From Pseudomaricurvus hydrocarbonicus (GTDB lineage Bacteria > Pseudomonadota > Gammaproteobacteria > Pseudomonadales > Cellvibrionaceae), in NCBI RefSeq assembly GCF_011602365.1, contig NZ_JAAONZ010000017.1, positions 90,425 to 154,424 of the forward strand: 64,000 bases of DNA, in the 5' to 3' direction. The position numbers and the translations under genes were made by a program. This document shows positions 1 to 9,547 of the stretch, one piece after another; the stretch's first letter is position 1; each line of letters starts with the position of its first letter. The notes below the pieces were generated by a model. That model had not been told where the DNA came from, ran no database searches, and saw nothing but the letters and a program-made list of their open reading frames with translations.

Positions 1-72
1 GGCCTGGTAGAGGGCGTCTTTTGGAACCCTCACCGGCCCCAGGCTGTCGGTTTCAATGCGGTCGTTTGTCAT
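1..72 (-). CDS. fumC: Class II fumarate hydratase, N-terminal 24 codons (runs off the window)
   Basis: An ATG at position 72 on the minus strand opens a frame that stays open to the window edge. The peptide begins MTNDRIETDSLGPVRVP and continues KDALYQA, the usual N-terminus of class II fumarases, which interconvert fumarate and malate in the TCA cycle. An AAGGAG ribosome binding site lies 8 bases before the ATG. The related aspartases share this fold, but the xSLGPVxVPxDALYxA pattern fits fumarase better. Only the tip is visible, so catalytic residues cannot be checked. Confidence 0.72.
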   Translation of the reverse strand, partial: MTNDRIETDSLGPVRVPKDALYQA

Positions 73-320
73 GTGGCGCACTCCTTTTCTTCGCGGTGTC
101 ATCATCTATCACTGTAGACAAACTGTCGTCAAATGAGTGCCACACAGCACTCATTGCGATAAGAATTAAAAAAAAGAGATTATTGACACCGGCATGGCGA
201 GCATCCTCGTGACACGCAACGCGTTGCCGAAGTGCCTCACTGGAATTCAACCCAAAGGGCGGGTGAGTGACGCCGTGTCAATCAATACTGACAGGACTGG
301 CCGACCATGACCTCACACGG

Positions 321-2204
321 CTATATGTCATCGGCCGACTTAACCCGGTTACGCCCTTCCTGCTTGGCCTCATAGAGTGCCGCATCGGCCTTGTAAAACA
401 GCTCTTCAAGCGTGGCTTCTTTGCCGAAATGCGCAACCCCCACGCTGGCTGTGAAGGTAATTTCCTCACCACCCACCGGAATGCTCAGCTTACTCACCGT
501 TTCCCGCAAGCGTTCCGCAGTCTTTAACGACGCGTCATCAGTGCCACTGAACAACAGCGCGAATTCTTCCCCCCCTAAGCGGCCAAAGATATCGATATCA
601 CGGATTTCAGCCATCAGGGTACGGGCAAACAACCGCAAGGCGTCATCCCCAACGCTATGGCCAAAGTTGTCATTGATGGCCTTGAAATGATCGATATCAA
701 ACATCAACAGGCTGAAAGCCGAGGCGTGACGCTGACTGCGATGCAGCAGCTGAGTGCCGAGACGAAAGAAGCTGCGGCGATTGTTCGCCCCCGTCAATGG
801 ATCGGTGCTCGCTTCCACCTCGGCCAGTGACTTGGCGGCTTCAAGGTCCCTGGTCCGCTCCTTAACCAGCGTTTCCAACTCCGACTTTTTGTGCTCCAGC
901 TGTGTCAGGTATCGCAGCTCGGCGGCATTCTTCTGGTCGCGGAGTTTGTATAAATTCACGCCCATGGCAAACAGAATGACCACCATTTCGGTGTAAGAGC
1001 CCACCGCCGGCCAGTAATAGTTGCTCAGCGTGTGCTCGACATAGCCCAGGTCCCGCAATGCCTGCGACAGTAACCCCGCCACTAAAAAGGCCCAGGCCAA
1101 CGCAAACACCGCGGCTTCACGAGCGCCCTGATACCAGCGCATCAAGCCGGCGATGGAGACCAGGGGGTACATCAACAACAACACCGTAATCAAAATCACC
1201 GCCACGGCCTTCTGCTCGGCCCAGGCCGCCAGCACCAGCAAACATGCGCACCACAGCATCAACAGCAACAGCCGGTCAAATCTGGGAATGCAGGTGCGGG
1301 TTTTTAAAAACAGCCGGGCGAACCAGATTCCGGTGGTAATCACCAGGGCCCCGCTGAACGAAATGTAGCGCCAGTGAAAGTGTTCAGGAATGATAAACTG
1401 ATGAGTAAAGCCCGCCATCGTCCACCACATGGCAATCTTCGACAGAGCATAGAGGCAATAAGCGAAAAACAGTGCTTCACCCGTTGCCAAACCAACGGTC
1501 AAAGACACCATCGCCATGATGACGATGCCCCCCATCAGAAAGGCCAGCAGGCCGACCTCAGCCGTTTGCGCCATTCTCAAATTCTCGGCGCTCCATACCC
1601 TCAACGAGGGATAGATAAAACCGCGGTCCCCGGTTCCGTAGCGCACCAACAATTCCGTCGTTTGACCGGGCTCAAGGGTGACGGCAAACACGAAACGGTG
1701 ATGAGAAACTGCTCGATCGGAAAATGAGCCATTAATGTCAAACTCGGCAATTTTCGCCATAGACCCTGGCGAGCCAATCAAGCCCTCACTGGACAGCGGC
1801 GAGCGCTGATACGCCTGCAAGTTTGCCAACTGGTGGTCGACATACTCCAGGTACAAGGTCCTTGATTGCGCTGCGGGGTTGGTTAAATAAAGGTGCCCCC
1901 AGAAAGCCCCCGGCTTTAAGCCCAGCGATTTATTCGACGTCGTCAGCGGTGAAAATTCCCCCGCCGCGAAAGCCGTAAGCGCATCATCCAGGGTTTTGTG
2001 GCCCTGCAGATCGTGCCAAAGCTCCAGGTTTGACTCGATGGTCTCGCCATTTTCATCGCCAGCCACCACCACCGGCTTAACCGCCAGAGCCTGCGTACCC
2101 AGAGCGCACAAATACAGCAACAGCAGACAACGAATTCCAGCCGCCCACCCAGAACGACCGACCCATTGAGCGCGATGAAACGACACACGGTGGCTATTAA
2201 ACAT
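321..2204 (-). CDS. Membrane diguanylate cyclase with 7TMR-DISM sensor
   Basis: The 627-residue protein should make the second messenger c-di-GMP in response to an extracytoplasmic signal. Residues 19-40 are a signal anchor. About 45-195 resemble the 7TMR-DISMED2 carbohydrate-binding-like domain, and 210-425 form about seven membrane helices (7TMR-DISM). A short coiled coil (425-460) leads into the GGDEF domain with DPLTGANNRR. The active-site loop is GGEEF at 544-548. RDID at 535-538 lies exactly five residues before it, matching the RxxD inhibitory I-site of PleD-type enzymes, so product feedback is likely. No clear ribosome binding site precedes the ATG. No partner gene is adjacent, so the signal is unknown. 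Confidence 0.93.
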   Translation of the reverse strand: MFNSHRVSFHRAQWVGRSGWAAGIRCLLLLYLCALGTQALAVKPVVVAGDENGETIESNLELWHDLQGHKTLDDALTAFAAGEFSPLTTSNKSLGLKPGAFWGHLYLTNPAAQSRTLYLEYVDHQLANLQAYQRSPLSSEGLIGSPGSMAKIAEFDINGSFSDRAVSHHRFVFAVTLEPGQTTELLVRYGTGDRGFIYPSLRVWSAENLRMAQTAEVGLLAFLMGGIVIMAMVSLTVGLATGEALFFAYCLYALSKIAMWWTMAGFTHQFIIPEHFHWRYISFSGALVITTGIWFARLFLKTRTCIPRFDRLLLLMLWCACLLVLAAWAEQKAVAVILITVLLLMYPLVSIAGLMRWYQGAREAAVFALAWAFLVAGLLSQALRDLGYVEHTLSNYYWPAVGSYTEMVVILFAMGVNLYKLRDQKNAAELRYLTQLEHKKSELETLVKERTRDLEAAKSLAEVEASTDPLTGANNRRSFFRLGTQLLHRSQRHASAFSLLMFDIDHFKAINDNFGHSVGDDALRLFARTLMAEIRDIDIFGRLGGEEFALLFSGTDDASLKTAERLRETVSKLSIPVGGEEITFTASVGVAHFGKEATLEELFYKADAALYEAKQEGRNRVKSADDI

Positions 2205-2420
2205 AGTTTTAATTGTTCTATTGACTAATAGCTCACAGCATCAGAGCCGGAATAAGAGTATTTAGGCGACAAGAATAAGATGACGCCGCAGAAAAGTCTA
2301 TCGTCGCCACAGAGGAGGGAGCCACCCGCACAGGCAGCGTTTTGTTCAGTCGTACCTTTATATTAGGAAGAAATTTACGAAAAGGAAATGCAGGAAAACC
2401 ATTCGACTACTGAACGGCGA

Positions 2421-2436
2421 GAACTTGAACAAGTTC
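2421..2436. repeat. Short inverted repeat GAACTTG-AA-CAAGTTC
   Basis: Perfect 7-bp arms around two bases. It lies about 215 bp upstream of the diguanylate cyclase and could be an operator or a small hairpin; nothing else supports either role. Confidence 0.4.
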
Positions 2437-2495
2437 TTGCTCAAGCGACCCTTCATCCTGTTTCAAGCGCACACCACGGCAAAGCAACAGGGGCA

Positions 2496-2519
2496 GACTT
2501 CCGTGCGCAAACGGAAGTC
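2496..2519. terminator. Hairpin GACTTCCGT-N6-ACGGAAGTC downstream of the TPR gene
   Basis: Perfect 9-bp stem with a 6-nt loop, about 95 bp past the TPR stop codon on the minus strand. No T-run follows on either strand, so Rho-independent termination is doubtful. Confidence 0.35.
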
Positions 2520-2554
2520 CAACGGCCTATTGGGGACGGCGCTATTTGTGCGGC

Positions 2555-2609
2555 CCTGGTGACTTAGGTGGGCGATCTTGGTGACTTAGGTGGGCGGCCC
2601 TGGTGAATG
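2555..2609. repeat. 22-bp tandem repeat, about 2.5 copies
   Basis: The unit CCTGGTGACTTAGGTGGGCG plus two bases occurs at 2555-2576 and 2577-2598, and a partial third copy begins at 2599. The copies differ at only three positions. The array ends just before the stop codon of the TPR gene. Confidence 0.75.
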
Positions 2610-2612
2610 GCG

Positions 2613-3563
2613 TTAGCCAAGTCCATTGATCAGCGTTCGAAACGGTTGATAGTCCTGAATAGGATGCAACGCAGGGTCTGTGTCCAGATGTTCACTGTAG
2701 GTTTCCGTCAGATCCAACGCCTTGGACAGGAAACGAACCGCCTCATCAAACTGGTGCAAGGCGGTATGAGCACAGGCGAGCTGGTAAAAGGCATGGCTGT
2801 TTTGGGGATCAATCGCCAGCGCCTGGTGGCACAGGTTGATCGCCCACAGGGGCTCGCCCAATTCCAGCACCGCGTCAGCCTTATACGTCAAGGCCTCGCA
2901 ATCATCAGGACGCACCTTGAGGATCTGATCATAGATCGGCACCTGATGCCCCGGCGAATGGTCTTGTTGTGCACGCAACCACAAAGACTGCACTTCCTGG
3001 CTTTGCTCAAGCGCCTCCCGGTTTTCTTCAATGTGCTGGGTCTTCTGCATCAACTGATTTTCAATTCTCTCAAGTCGAGCCTCATACTCATTGATCAGCT
3101 TGGAGATCTCGTCATTGGCAAACGAGTGCACCCGCTCTTTAATATCACGAATGGATGTCCAGCCCACCAGCACCAACACCGAGCTGGCTGCGGCGATCAA
3201 ATAGAAAAAATAGGTGATGGTATTCGTGGCGTAGGTCACCCCCCGATCCACCGAGGTCAATTCACGATCGACGATTTGCTGCAACAACTCATTTTTCTGA
3301 GCCGCCATCTCCACCCGTAACTGTTTGAGTTCATCCAGCACATAGCGCTCAATGAAGGGGGAGTACAGCGCCTCGTCAAGCGACTCAATGGCTTGTTCGG
3401 CCTGCTCGGCTCTGGCAGCTTGTAGGGAGGATTGTTGGACATCTTCGGCGGGAGGGGATCGTTCAGCAGTGGAGGAGAGTTCGGTTGTTACTTCGGCGGC
3501 GGCCCCCAAGGAGGACACCGCCAGCAGGATTAAGGTTAAAACACCGGTTAGGATGCGAGGCAT
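2613..3563 (-). CDS. Exported TPR-repeat protein with one membrane anchor
   Basis: A 316-residue protein with a signal peptide (about 1-23, ending LGAAAEV). A low-complexity acidic segment follows, then a membrane helix around 115-137 (TYFFYLIAAASSVLVLVGW), a charged coiled coil (about 140-195) and two to three TPR units in the C-terminal half (for example ALTYKADAVLELGEP). TPR domains bind proteins; the partner is not evident. The ATG overlaps the last 16 bases of the aspartokinase in another frame, so the genes are almost surely co-transcribed and translationally coupled. That links it to ectoine synthesis by position only. Its function is unknown. Confidence 0.85.
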   Translation of the reverse strand: MPRILTGVLTLILLAVSSLGAAAEVTTELSSTAERSPPAEDVQQSSLQAARAEQAEQAIESLDEALYSPFIERYVLDELKQLRVEMAAQKNELLQQIVDRELTSVDRGVTYATNTITYFFYLIAAASSVLVLVGWTSIRDIKERVHSFANDEISKLINEYEARLERIENQLMQKTQHIEENREALEQSQEVQSLWLRAQQDHSPGHQVPIYDQILKVRPDDCEALTYKADAVLELGEPLWAINLCHQALAIDPQNSHAFYQLACAHTALHQFDEAVRFLSKALDLTETYSEHLDTDPALHPIQDYQPFRTLINGLG

Positions 3564-4984
3564 ATAGCTCTACCGTGGTCATGAATCTCGACCAGAGACT
3601 CGTGTAAACTTTTCACAGTCTGATCGTAATCAGACTCATTGACAATAAACTGCATATCCACCTGACGCATCGATTGATGTACCGCGAGGACACTGATATT
3701 GCGACTGGCAACAGCCTGTACCGTTTTGGCCAAAATACCCGGAATCTGCATATCACTCCCAATGGCCGACACTATGGCCACTTTTCGCTGGTTAAATTCA
3801 GCATCGGGGTAGCGCTCTTCCAGCACCGCACGTATACGCTTCACTGTTTTCAGGTTCGTCGACAGAAAGTGCGTAATGGTATTGGCATTTATATCTTTAG
3901 ATACAATATGTGCTTTAAACCGCTTGATCGTCGCCAACACCTCATGATCGTAATCATGAATATTACCCGCCATGTCCTGATCAAAAATCTCCAGGGCATA
4001 GACACCTTTACAGCCGGCAATGATCTCAACACAAGGAGTATCGCTCACATAGTCACCGGTAATCAAGGTACCCGCGTGCTCGGGCTCAAAAGTATTCTTC
4101 ACGCGCAAGGCGATGTTGTTCTGGCGCAAGCCTTTGGCGGCCTTGGGGTGAATCGCCTCCATCCCCAGGTTGGCCAGCTGATCGGCAACATCATAGTTGG
4201 TACGGCCGATGGGGACAGCGTTTTCTGCCCCCACCAGACGGGGGTCGGCACTGCTCAAGTGGAACTCTTTGTGGATGATGGCTTCCTCAGCGCCGGTGAT
4301 CACCGCCAGGCGACTGAACGTCATCTCACTGTAGCCACGATCAAAAGAGGACATCAAACCGTCCTGGCTGTGAGCGTAACCGGTTACCACTGGCAGCACT
4401 TGGGACAGGTCCAAATCCGAAAAGGCCAGGCGGATACGTTCATCCAGCGACACGTGCTTATCCGTATTCCAGCCCGTCAAATCCAAAAACACCGCCTTCA
4501 CGCCGTCGCGCTGCAATAAGGTGGCGGTATTCCAGGCGCTGTGAGCCTCCCCCAGACTGGCCAACATCTCACGCACCGTAGCCAGGTGAGCATCCAGAGC
4601 AAAATGTCCGTGCATGCACAAGCTGTGGAGATCCACAAGGCACGTTTGAGCCTCATTGACTCTTTCGTCAATGAAATTGTTGGCTTTATCCAACAGTTCG
4701 GTATCGCCAAATAAATTGCGATTGATCGCATGCAGCTCTTTTTTAAGCTCAGCCAGTGAATGCAACCAGGTTTTGTCTTCCACGCTGCTGGCAAACAAAC
4801 CATAGATACCCGGCTGGCCATTCTTCTTGTGCTCAAGCAATTTATCCGTAATACCGCCGTAGGCAGACACGACAAACACCCGCTGATACAGGTCGCCATT
4901 GTGGGCGCCCTTGAAAATAATGTTATCCCGAACTGACTCATAGTCGCTCATGGATGTACCGCCAATTTTCTCAATCGTGTGCAT
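3548..4984 (-). CDS. ask_ect: Ectoine-pathway aspartate kinase
   Basis: The 478-residue enzyme phosphorylates L-aspartate, the first step toward aspartate semialdehyde, the precursor of ectoine. The N-terminus carries the amino-acid kinase signature KIGGTSM. Two ACT domains occupy about 330-478 (KVAIVSAIGSDM and NISVLAVHQSM). Placement beside ectABC and the length match the Ask_Ect subgroup, which is known to be relatively insensitive to feedback by threonine and lysine; that property is inferred from the family. An AAGGTGA ribosome binding site precedes the ATG. It follows the DksA-like gene by 94 bp and overlaps the TPR gene downstream. Confidence 0.95.
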   Translation of the reverse strand: MHTIEKIGGTSMSDYESVRDNIIFKGAHNGDLYQRVFVVSAYGGITDKLLEHKKNGQPGIYGLFASSVEDKTWLHSLAELKKELHAINRNLFGDTELLDKANNFIDERVNEAQTCLVDLHSLCMHGHFALDAHLATVREMLASLGEAHSAWNTATLLQRDGVKAVFLDLTGWNTDKHVSLDERIRLAFSDLDLSQVLPVVTGYAHSQDGLMSSFDRGYSEMTFSRLAVITGAEEAIIHKEFHLSSADPRLVGAENAVPIGRTNYDVADQLANLGMEAIHPKAAKGLRQNNIALRVKNTFEPEHAGTLITGDYVSDTPCVEIIAGCKGVYALEIFDQDMAGNIHDYDHEVLATIKRFKAHIVSKDINANTITHFLSTNLKTVKRIRAVLEERYPDAEFNQRKVAIVSAIGSDMQIPGILAKTVQAVASRNISVLAVHQSMRQVDMQFIVNESDYDQTVKSLHESLVEIHDHGRAICLAS

Positions 4985-5078
4985 ATTCTTGTCACCTTAA
5001 ATAATTGTTACAGTTTCTTTCATGTCGCAGGCCAACAGGGCGTCCCTGTTATTCATCGAGCAGTCACTGGCTCGATCA

Positions 5079-5408
5079 TCAATCAGCACAGCTGATGCAA
5101 ACCTGCGTATCTGGAACTGCCAATAATCGATTCACCGGTATCTCACAATCACAAACTCTGCACAGTCCGGCATCGTCACTGTCCAGCCACAACAAATTGC
5201 GGGACAGCCGTTTCAGTTCACTTTTATGATCTGCCAGAACCTTTTCATCCACTGAAGAGCTGATGGTTAAATCCAAATCCGCGGACGGGTCATCATCCTG
5301 CTCCAGTTTCTTACTGGTAAAACTCTTAGCTTCCGCAATTTCACCTTGCAGCTGTTCCATGCGATGTTCGATCATCGACTTTAACTTTCTGAGTTCAAGA
5401 GCATCCAT
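5079..5408 (-). CDS. DksA/TraR-type C4 zinc-finger protein in the ectoine locus
   Basis: A small acidic protein of 109 residues. The N-terminal half is predicted helical and coiled (about 1-35 and 50-75) with an acidic turn DDDPSADLD at 38-46. The C-terminus has a zinc finger with C83, C86, C104 and C107 in C-x2-C-x17-C-x2-C spacing, as in DksA/TraR proteins that enter the RNA polymerase secondary channel. It is shorter than DksA (about 150) and closer to TraR/YbiI-like proteins. It sits between ectC and ask_ect. A regulatory role in osmotic gene expression is an inference from position. Confidence 0.85.
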   Translation of the reverse strand: MDALELRKLKSMIEHRMEQLQGEIAEAKSFTSKKLEQDDDPSADLDLTISSSVDEKVLADHKSELKRLSRNLLWLDSDDAGLCRVCDCEIPVNRLLAVPDTQVCISCAD

Positions 5409-5478
5409 AGCCAGTTCAATCCTTCACTCTTTTTTGACGAAACCCAGAGTCTTTAACCCTCTGATGAATCATTTTCAT

Positions 5479-5514
5479 AAAAAAATTCGCCCTAAACCAG
5501 CAGCGAATTTTTTT
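5479..5514 (-). terminator. Hairpin with T-run between ectC and the zinc-finger gene
   Basis: A 12-bp stem (5479-5490 pairs with 5503-5514) with a 12-nt loop. Reading the minus strand, the arms are AAAAAAATTCGC and GCGAATTTTTTT, so a GCGAA/TTCGC stem is followed by seven Ts. It is symmetric and may work on both strands. It lies 41 bp past ectC and would end or attenuate ectABC transcription before the zinc-finger gene and ask. Confidence 0.58.
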
Positions 5515-5554
5515 AGACAATGATCAATCACACCAACCTTATGGTGCATTATTG

Positions 5555-5953
5555 TTAGATACTTTCTGCATCCAACTCATAAGCACCTTCGGCATTATGA
5601 ACTTCTTTGCCGTTCAGAGGAGGATTGAACACACACGCCATTTTCATTTCTTTGGTCGCCCGCAAGACGTGTTTATCGTGCTTGTCGAGAATATAAAGAG
5701 TGCCGGGTTTTATTGGGTATTTGACACCATCGGCCAAGGTTTCGACTTCCCCCTCACCGGACATGCAATACACGGATTCTAAATGGTTCTGGTAATGCAT
5801 CTGAAAATCGGCACCCGCGTAAATTGTCGTAATATGGAAAGAAAACCCCATATTGTCATCTTTCAGCAGCATCCGGGTGCTGTCCCAATTGCCATCTGGC
5901 GATACAATTTTACGACTGGTTTTTTCTGCTTCTTGTAATGTTCTTACAATCAT
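5555..5953 (-). CDS. ectC: L-ectoine synthase
   Basis: A 132-residue cupin-like enzyme that closes N-gamma-acetyl-diaminobutyrate into ectoine, the last step of the pathway. The N-terminal [12 protein letters not shown], the central [19 protein letters not shown] and the segment [17 protein letters not shown] (here [13 protein letters not shown]) are family hallmarks. The length is standard. A GGAGG ribosome binding site lies 9 bases before the ATG. It follows ectB by about 160 bp. Confidence 0.97.
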   Translation of the reverse strand: MIVRTLQEAEKTSRKIVSPDGNWDSTRMLLKDDNMGFSFHITTIYAGADFQMHYQNHLESVYCMSGEGEVETLADGVKYPIKPGTLYILDKHDKHVLRATKEMKMACVFNPPLNGKEVHNAEGAYELDAESI

Positions 5954-6112
5954 TGGCTAACGCCTCCAATAATTTATTTTAAAATGCCTGATACAACAGC
6001 CTGCACAATATGACAGCTCATAAACCCGCGAACACTTCGCGGGCACGCAGCCAGATCATCCAGGCTTTATTCTCTTGTTGATTTCGGTTTTTTCTGCGGC
6101 CAGAGCCTTTAC

Positions 6113-7441
<1,329 letters not shown>

Positions 7442-7598
7442 TTAAATTCCACCAAACCAGTAGCGTCTAACTTGCGAACTGACGCACCGATTTTGAATTT
7501 TTTACAGACCTTTACAGCGCCCGACAGATCACCTAATAATCAGACCGGCCTTTAAATGCCCGCTTATGAATAACAGCTCCAGGCTCTTACCAGCGGCT

Positions 7599-8090
7599 CT
7601 AGACCGAAAACGGTCCGATGCGCACCAGAATCTCTGAATCGTGCTCACCCTGGAAATGAGCATCCCGGCCAAACATCACAGATTCATGAAGTTCAGCCCC
7701 CAAACGTCGCGCTGCGCCCTTAAAGAGCCCCCAGGACGCCTGGTTGTCTTCTGTAATTGTTGTCTCCAGATGGGTCACGCCCTGACAGGCAGGTCGCGCC
7801 AGAATATTCTCAATCATCTTGCCGGCCAGCCCTTGACCTCTGGCGGCTTCGCCCACGGCGACCTGCCACACAAATACGGTGTCCGGGCGCTCAGGAATAA
7901 GATAACCACTGATAAAGCCCACCAGCTCGCCATTCATTTCTGCCGCCACCGACGTGCCCGCAAAATGACTGGTCTGGAGCAGATTGCAATAGATCGAGTT
8001 GGGATCCAGCGGCGGACACTGGGCCACCAGACGGTGAAGACTCATACCATCCTCAGCAACCGGTTCCCGTAGAGTAATCTCGTTTTTCAC
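7599..8090 (-). CDS. ectA: L-2,4-diaminobutyrate acetyltransferase
   Basis: A 163-residue GNAT acetyltransferase that makes N-gamma-acetyl-diaminobutyrate from diaminobutyrate and acetyl-CoA. The acetyl-CoA-binding loop is seen as VGEAARGQGLAGKMI, and the substrate region as CPPLDPNSIYCNLL. The start is a GTG (8090-8088) with a G-rich AGGGGG element about 6 bases upstream. It is the first gene of ectABC, and divergent ectR lies 561 bp away. Confidence 0.96.
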   Translation of the reverse strand: MKNEITLREPVAEDGMSLHRLVAQCPPLDPNSIYCNLLQTSHFAGTSVAAEMNGELVGFISGYLIPERPDTVFVWQVAVGEAARGQGLAGKMIENILARPACQGVTHLETTITEDNQASWGLFKGAARRLGAELHESVMFGRDAHFQGEHDSEILVRIGPFSV

Positions 8091-8156
8091 CTCAACCCCC
8101 TCAAACTCATTTACACATCAAATATTTCTTACCCTAACAATATTAAAGCAAATATC

Positions 8157-8203
8157 CATTAGGTCCTGAGCAATACAACACCTAATGACTGCGCCATGAG
8201 TCA
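8157..8203. promoter_or_regulatory. Candidate ectoine operators (two overlapping inverted repeats)
   Basis: CATTAGGT at 8157-8164 pairs perfectly with ACCTAATG at 8180-8187 (15-bp spacer). An overlapping second repeat pairs TGACT (8186-8190) with AGTCA (8199-8203). They lie 70-115 bp upstream of the ectA GTG, where a MarR-type EctR would be expected to bind. The binding protein is inferred. Confidence 0.4.
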
Positions 8204-8260
8204 CCAAAATCAACAAAACCCATAAAAAATGCATTCGCTATTGCTTAGAGCCCTAAACAT

Positions 8261-8290
8261 AGTACACTAAATATTATAAATGTCCAGACG
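8261..8290 (+). promoter_or_regulatory. Possible promoter core toward ectR
   Basis: On the plus strand a TTGCTT (from about 8244) is followed after 16 bases by TACACT (about 8266), close to sigma70 spacing, and TATAAA follows near 8277. It is far (about 375 bp) from the ectR start, so it could belong to a leader or be fortuitous. Confidence 0.22.
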
Positions 8291-8651
8291 CGCCTGATTG
8301 CCGAGAAATGCTTAAAGAGCAATCGACTACGTTTTAATAGCAGCTCGGAATGACCTTTGGGTTACAGCGGCGATCGGGATTGACGTCCAGACCACGTGGC
8401 CTGGCCGCATGGCAGGGCACCACAGAAGACCGCCTGGGATCCGCACAGCAAGCGGCTCTCAGGCACCAATGAACGCAAAGGAAAGCGGGAAGGAAAAGCG
8501 GGCAAAACGGACGCAGCCAGGAGAACGTCGACAGCGGAAGCCATACAACACAAGGGGTTAACCTATGCAGCACGCCGTTAACCCCACCACTGACACCCCG
8601 GGAGGATTACCGATATGAACCTCCAGGCGGACCCAATAGAGGAGGCTAGAA

Positions 8652-9272
8652 GTGAATAAAATGGTCGGCGACATCGATCCCTGCATGTATAATTTGGCAT
8701 TCAGCAAGCCCAACTCAAGCAGAGAAAAATTCTTGAACAGCATCGAAGAAGTCTTGATCGCGCTGCGCCGCGTCATACGCGCAACCGATCTGCACTCCAA
8801 ACACCTGGCAAAGACCACCGGCCTGACGGCACCCCAGATATTGCTACTGCAAACCATACGCGACAACAGTGACAGCACTATTGGCGAAATTGCCTCAAAA
8901 ATGAGCCTCAGCCAGGCCACGGTGACTACCATTATCGATCGCCTGGAAAAACGCGAACTGGTATTTCGGGAGCGCTCCAAGGAGGACAAGCGCAAGGTAC
9001 ACGCCTACCTGACAGATGACGCATACAACATTTTGAAAGAGGCCCCAATTCCCCTGCAAGATCACTTTGCCCGGCAGTTTGGAGACTTGCAGGAATGGGA
9101 ACAAACCATGATCATTTCATCGCTGCAGCGTGTCGCCCAGATGATGGACGCCCAGCACATCGACGCCTCACCGGTGCTCGATGTGGGTCTTCTGGATCGC
9201 CATGATACGACCATCGACAAGCTGGCTCCCTTTCTCGACAAAGCCGATCGGGACACGCCCCCCCATAAGTGA
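8652..9272 (+). CDS. ectR: MarR-family regulator of ectoine synthesis (EctR)
   Basis: A 206-residue winged-helix protein. The HTH and wing fall at about 60-125 (GEIASKMSLSQATVTTIIDR, then RSKEDKRKVHAYLTDDA), typical of MarR proteins, flanked by dimerisation helices. It has an N-terminal extension and a C-terminal tail of about 30 residues, as in EctR of halotolerant methylotrophs, which represses ectABC. The start is GTG with a strong GAGGAGG upstream. Placement divergent from ectA supports the assignment; the mode of control is from the family. Confidence 0.88.
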   Translation: MNKMVGDIDPCMYNLAFSKPNSSREKFLNSIEEVLIALRRVIRATDLHSKHLAKTTGLTAPQILLLQTIRDNSDSTIGEIASKMSLSQATVTTIIDRLEKRELVFRERSKEDKRKVHAYLTDDAYNILKEAPIPLQDHFARQFGDLQEWEQTMIISSLQRVAQMMDAQHIDASPVLDVGLLDRHDTTIDKLAPFLDKADRDTPPHK

Positions 9273-9308
9273 AGCCCTTCCGGTGGAAGCTTCCGAGCAA
9301 CCAGCCCC

Positions 9309-9342
9309 TGTGATTTCGGTAATGGATTACCGCTGAATCACA
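9309..9342 (+). terminator. Stem-loop after ectR
   Basis: Outer arms TGTGATT/AATCACA and inner arms GGTAAT/ATTACC form an interrupted hairpin about 37 bp after the ectR stop codon. No T-run follows, so it may be a weak or Rho-assisted end, or an operator. Confidence 0.4.
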
Positions 9343-9547
9343 GACAACCTCACCACACCGACCTCTGCCCCCCCTATTGCCCCACCCTCATTAAAAGGCC
9401 CTATGCTGACCATAAGCAGAGCCTATTAGGTAAAGTAGCGGCCAACCGATACAGTGACGGATCGCGACTCAGCTTTGTGCGCTCACTTACGAGCAAACCG
9501 CGACCCTCTTCTACCACCCACCGAATGGACACCCACAAAGAGCTTCC

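Larger units (their letters stand above)
2205..2612. other. Intergenic region with short repeats
   Basis: About 400 bases between the TPR gene and the diguanylate cyclase, both on the minus strand, so it must hold the end of one unit and the promoter of the next. It contains a 7-bp-arm inverted repeat (2421-2436), a 9-bp hairpin (2496-2519) and a 22-bp tandem repeat (2555-2609). No gene is visible. Confidence 0.6.
8091..8651. other. Divergent ectA-ectR regulatory region
   Basis: The 561-bp intergenic stretch is AT-rich near ectA (8100-8280) and GC-rich near ectR (8380-8630). The AT-rich part holds the inverted repeats described separately and several TATAAT-like hexamers. Open frames in the GC-rich part have no family character. 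It should contain both promoters and the osmotic control sites. Confidence 0.6.

Noticed and set aside
9309..9342. TGTGA...TCACA as a CRP site after ectR
   Set aside because: The half-sites are more than 20 bp apart instead of 6, so this fits a hairpin and not a CRP dimer site.
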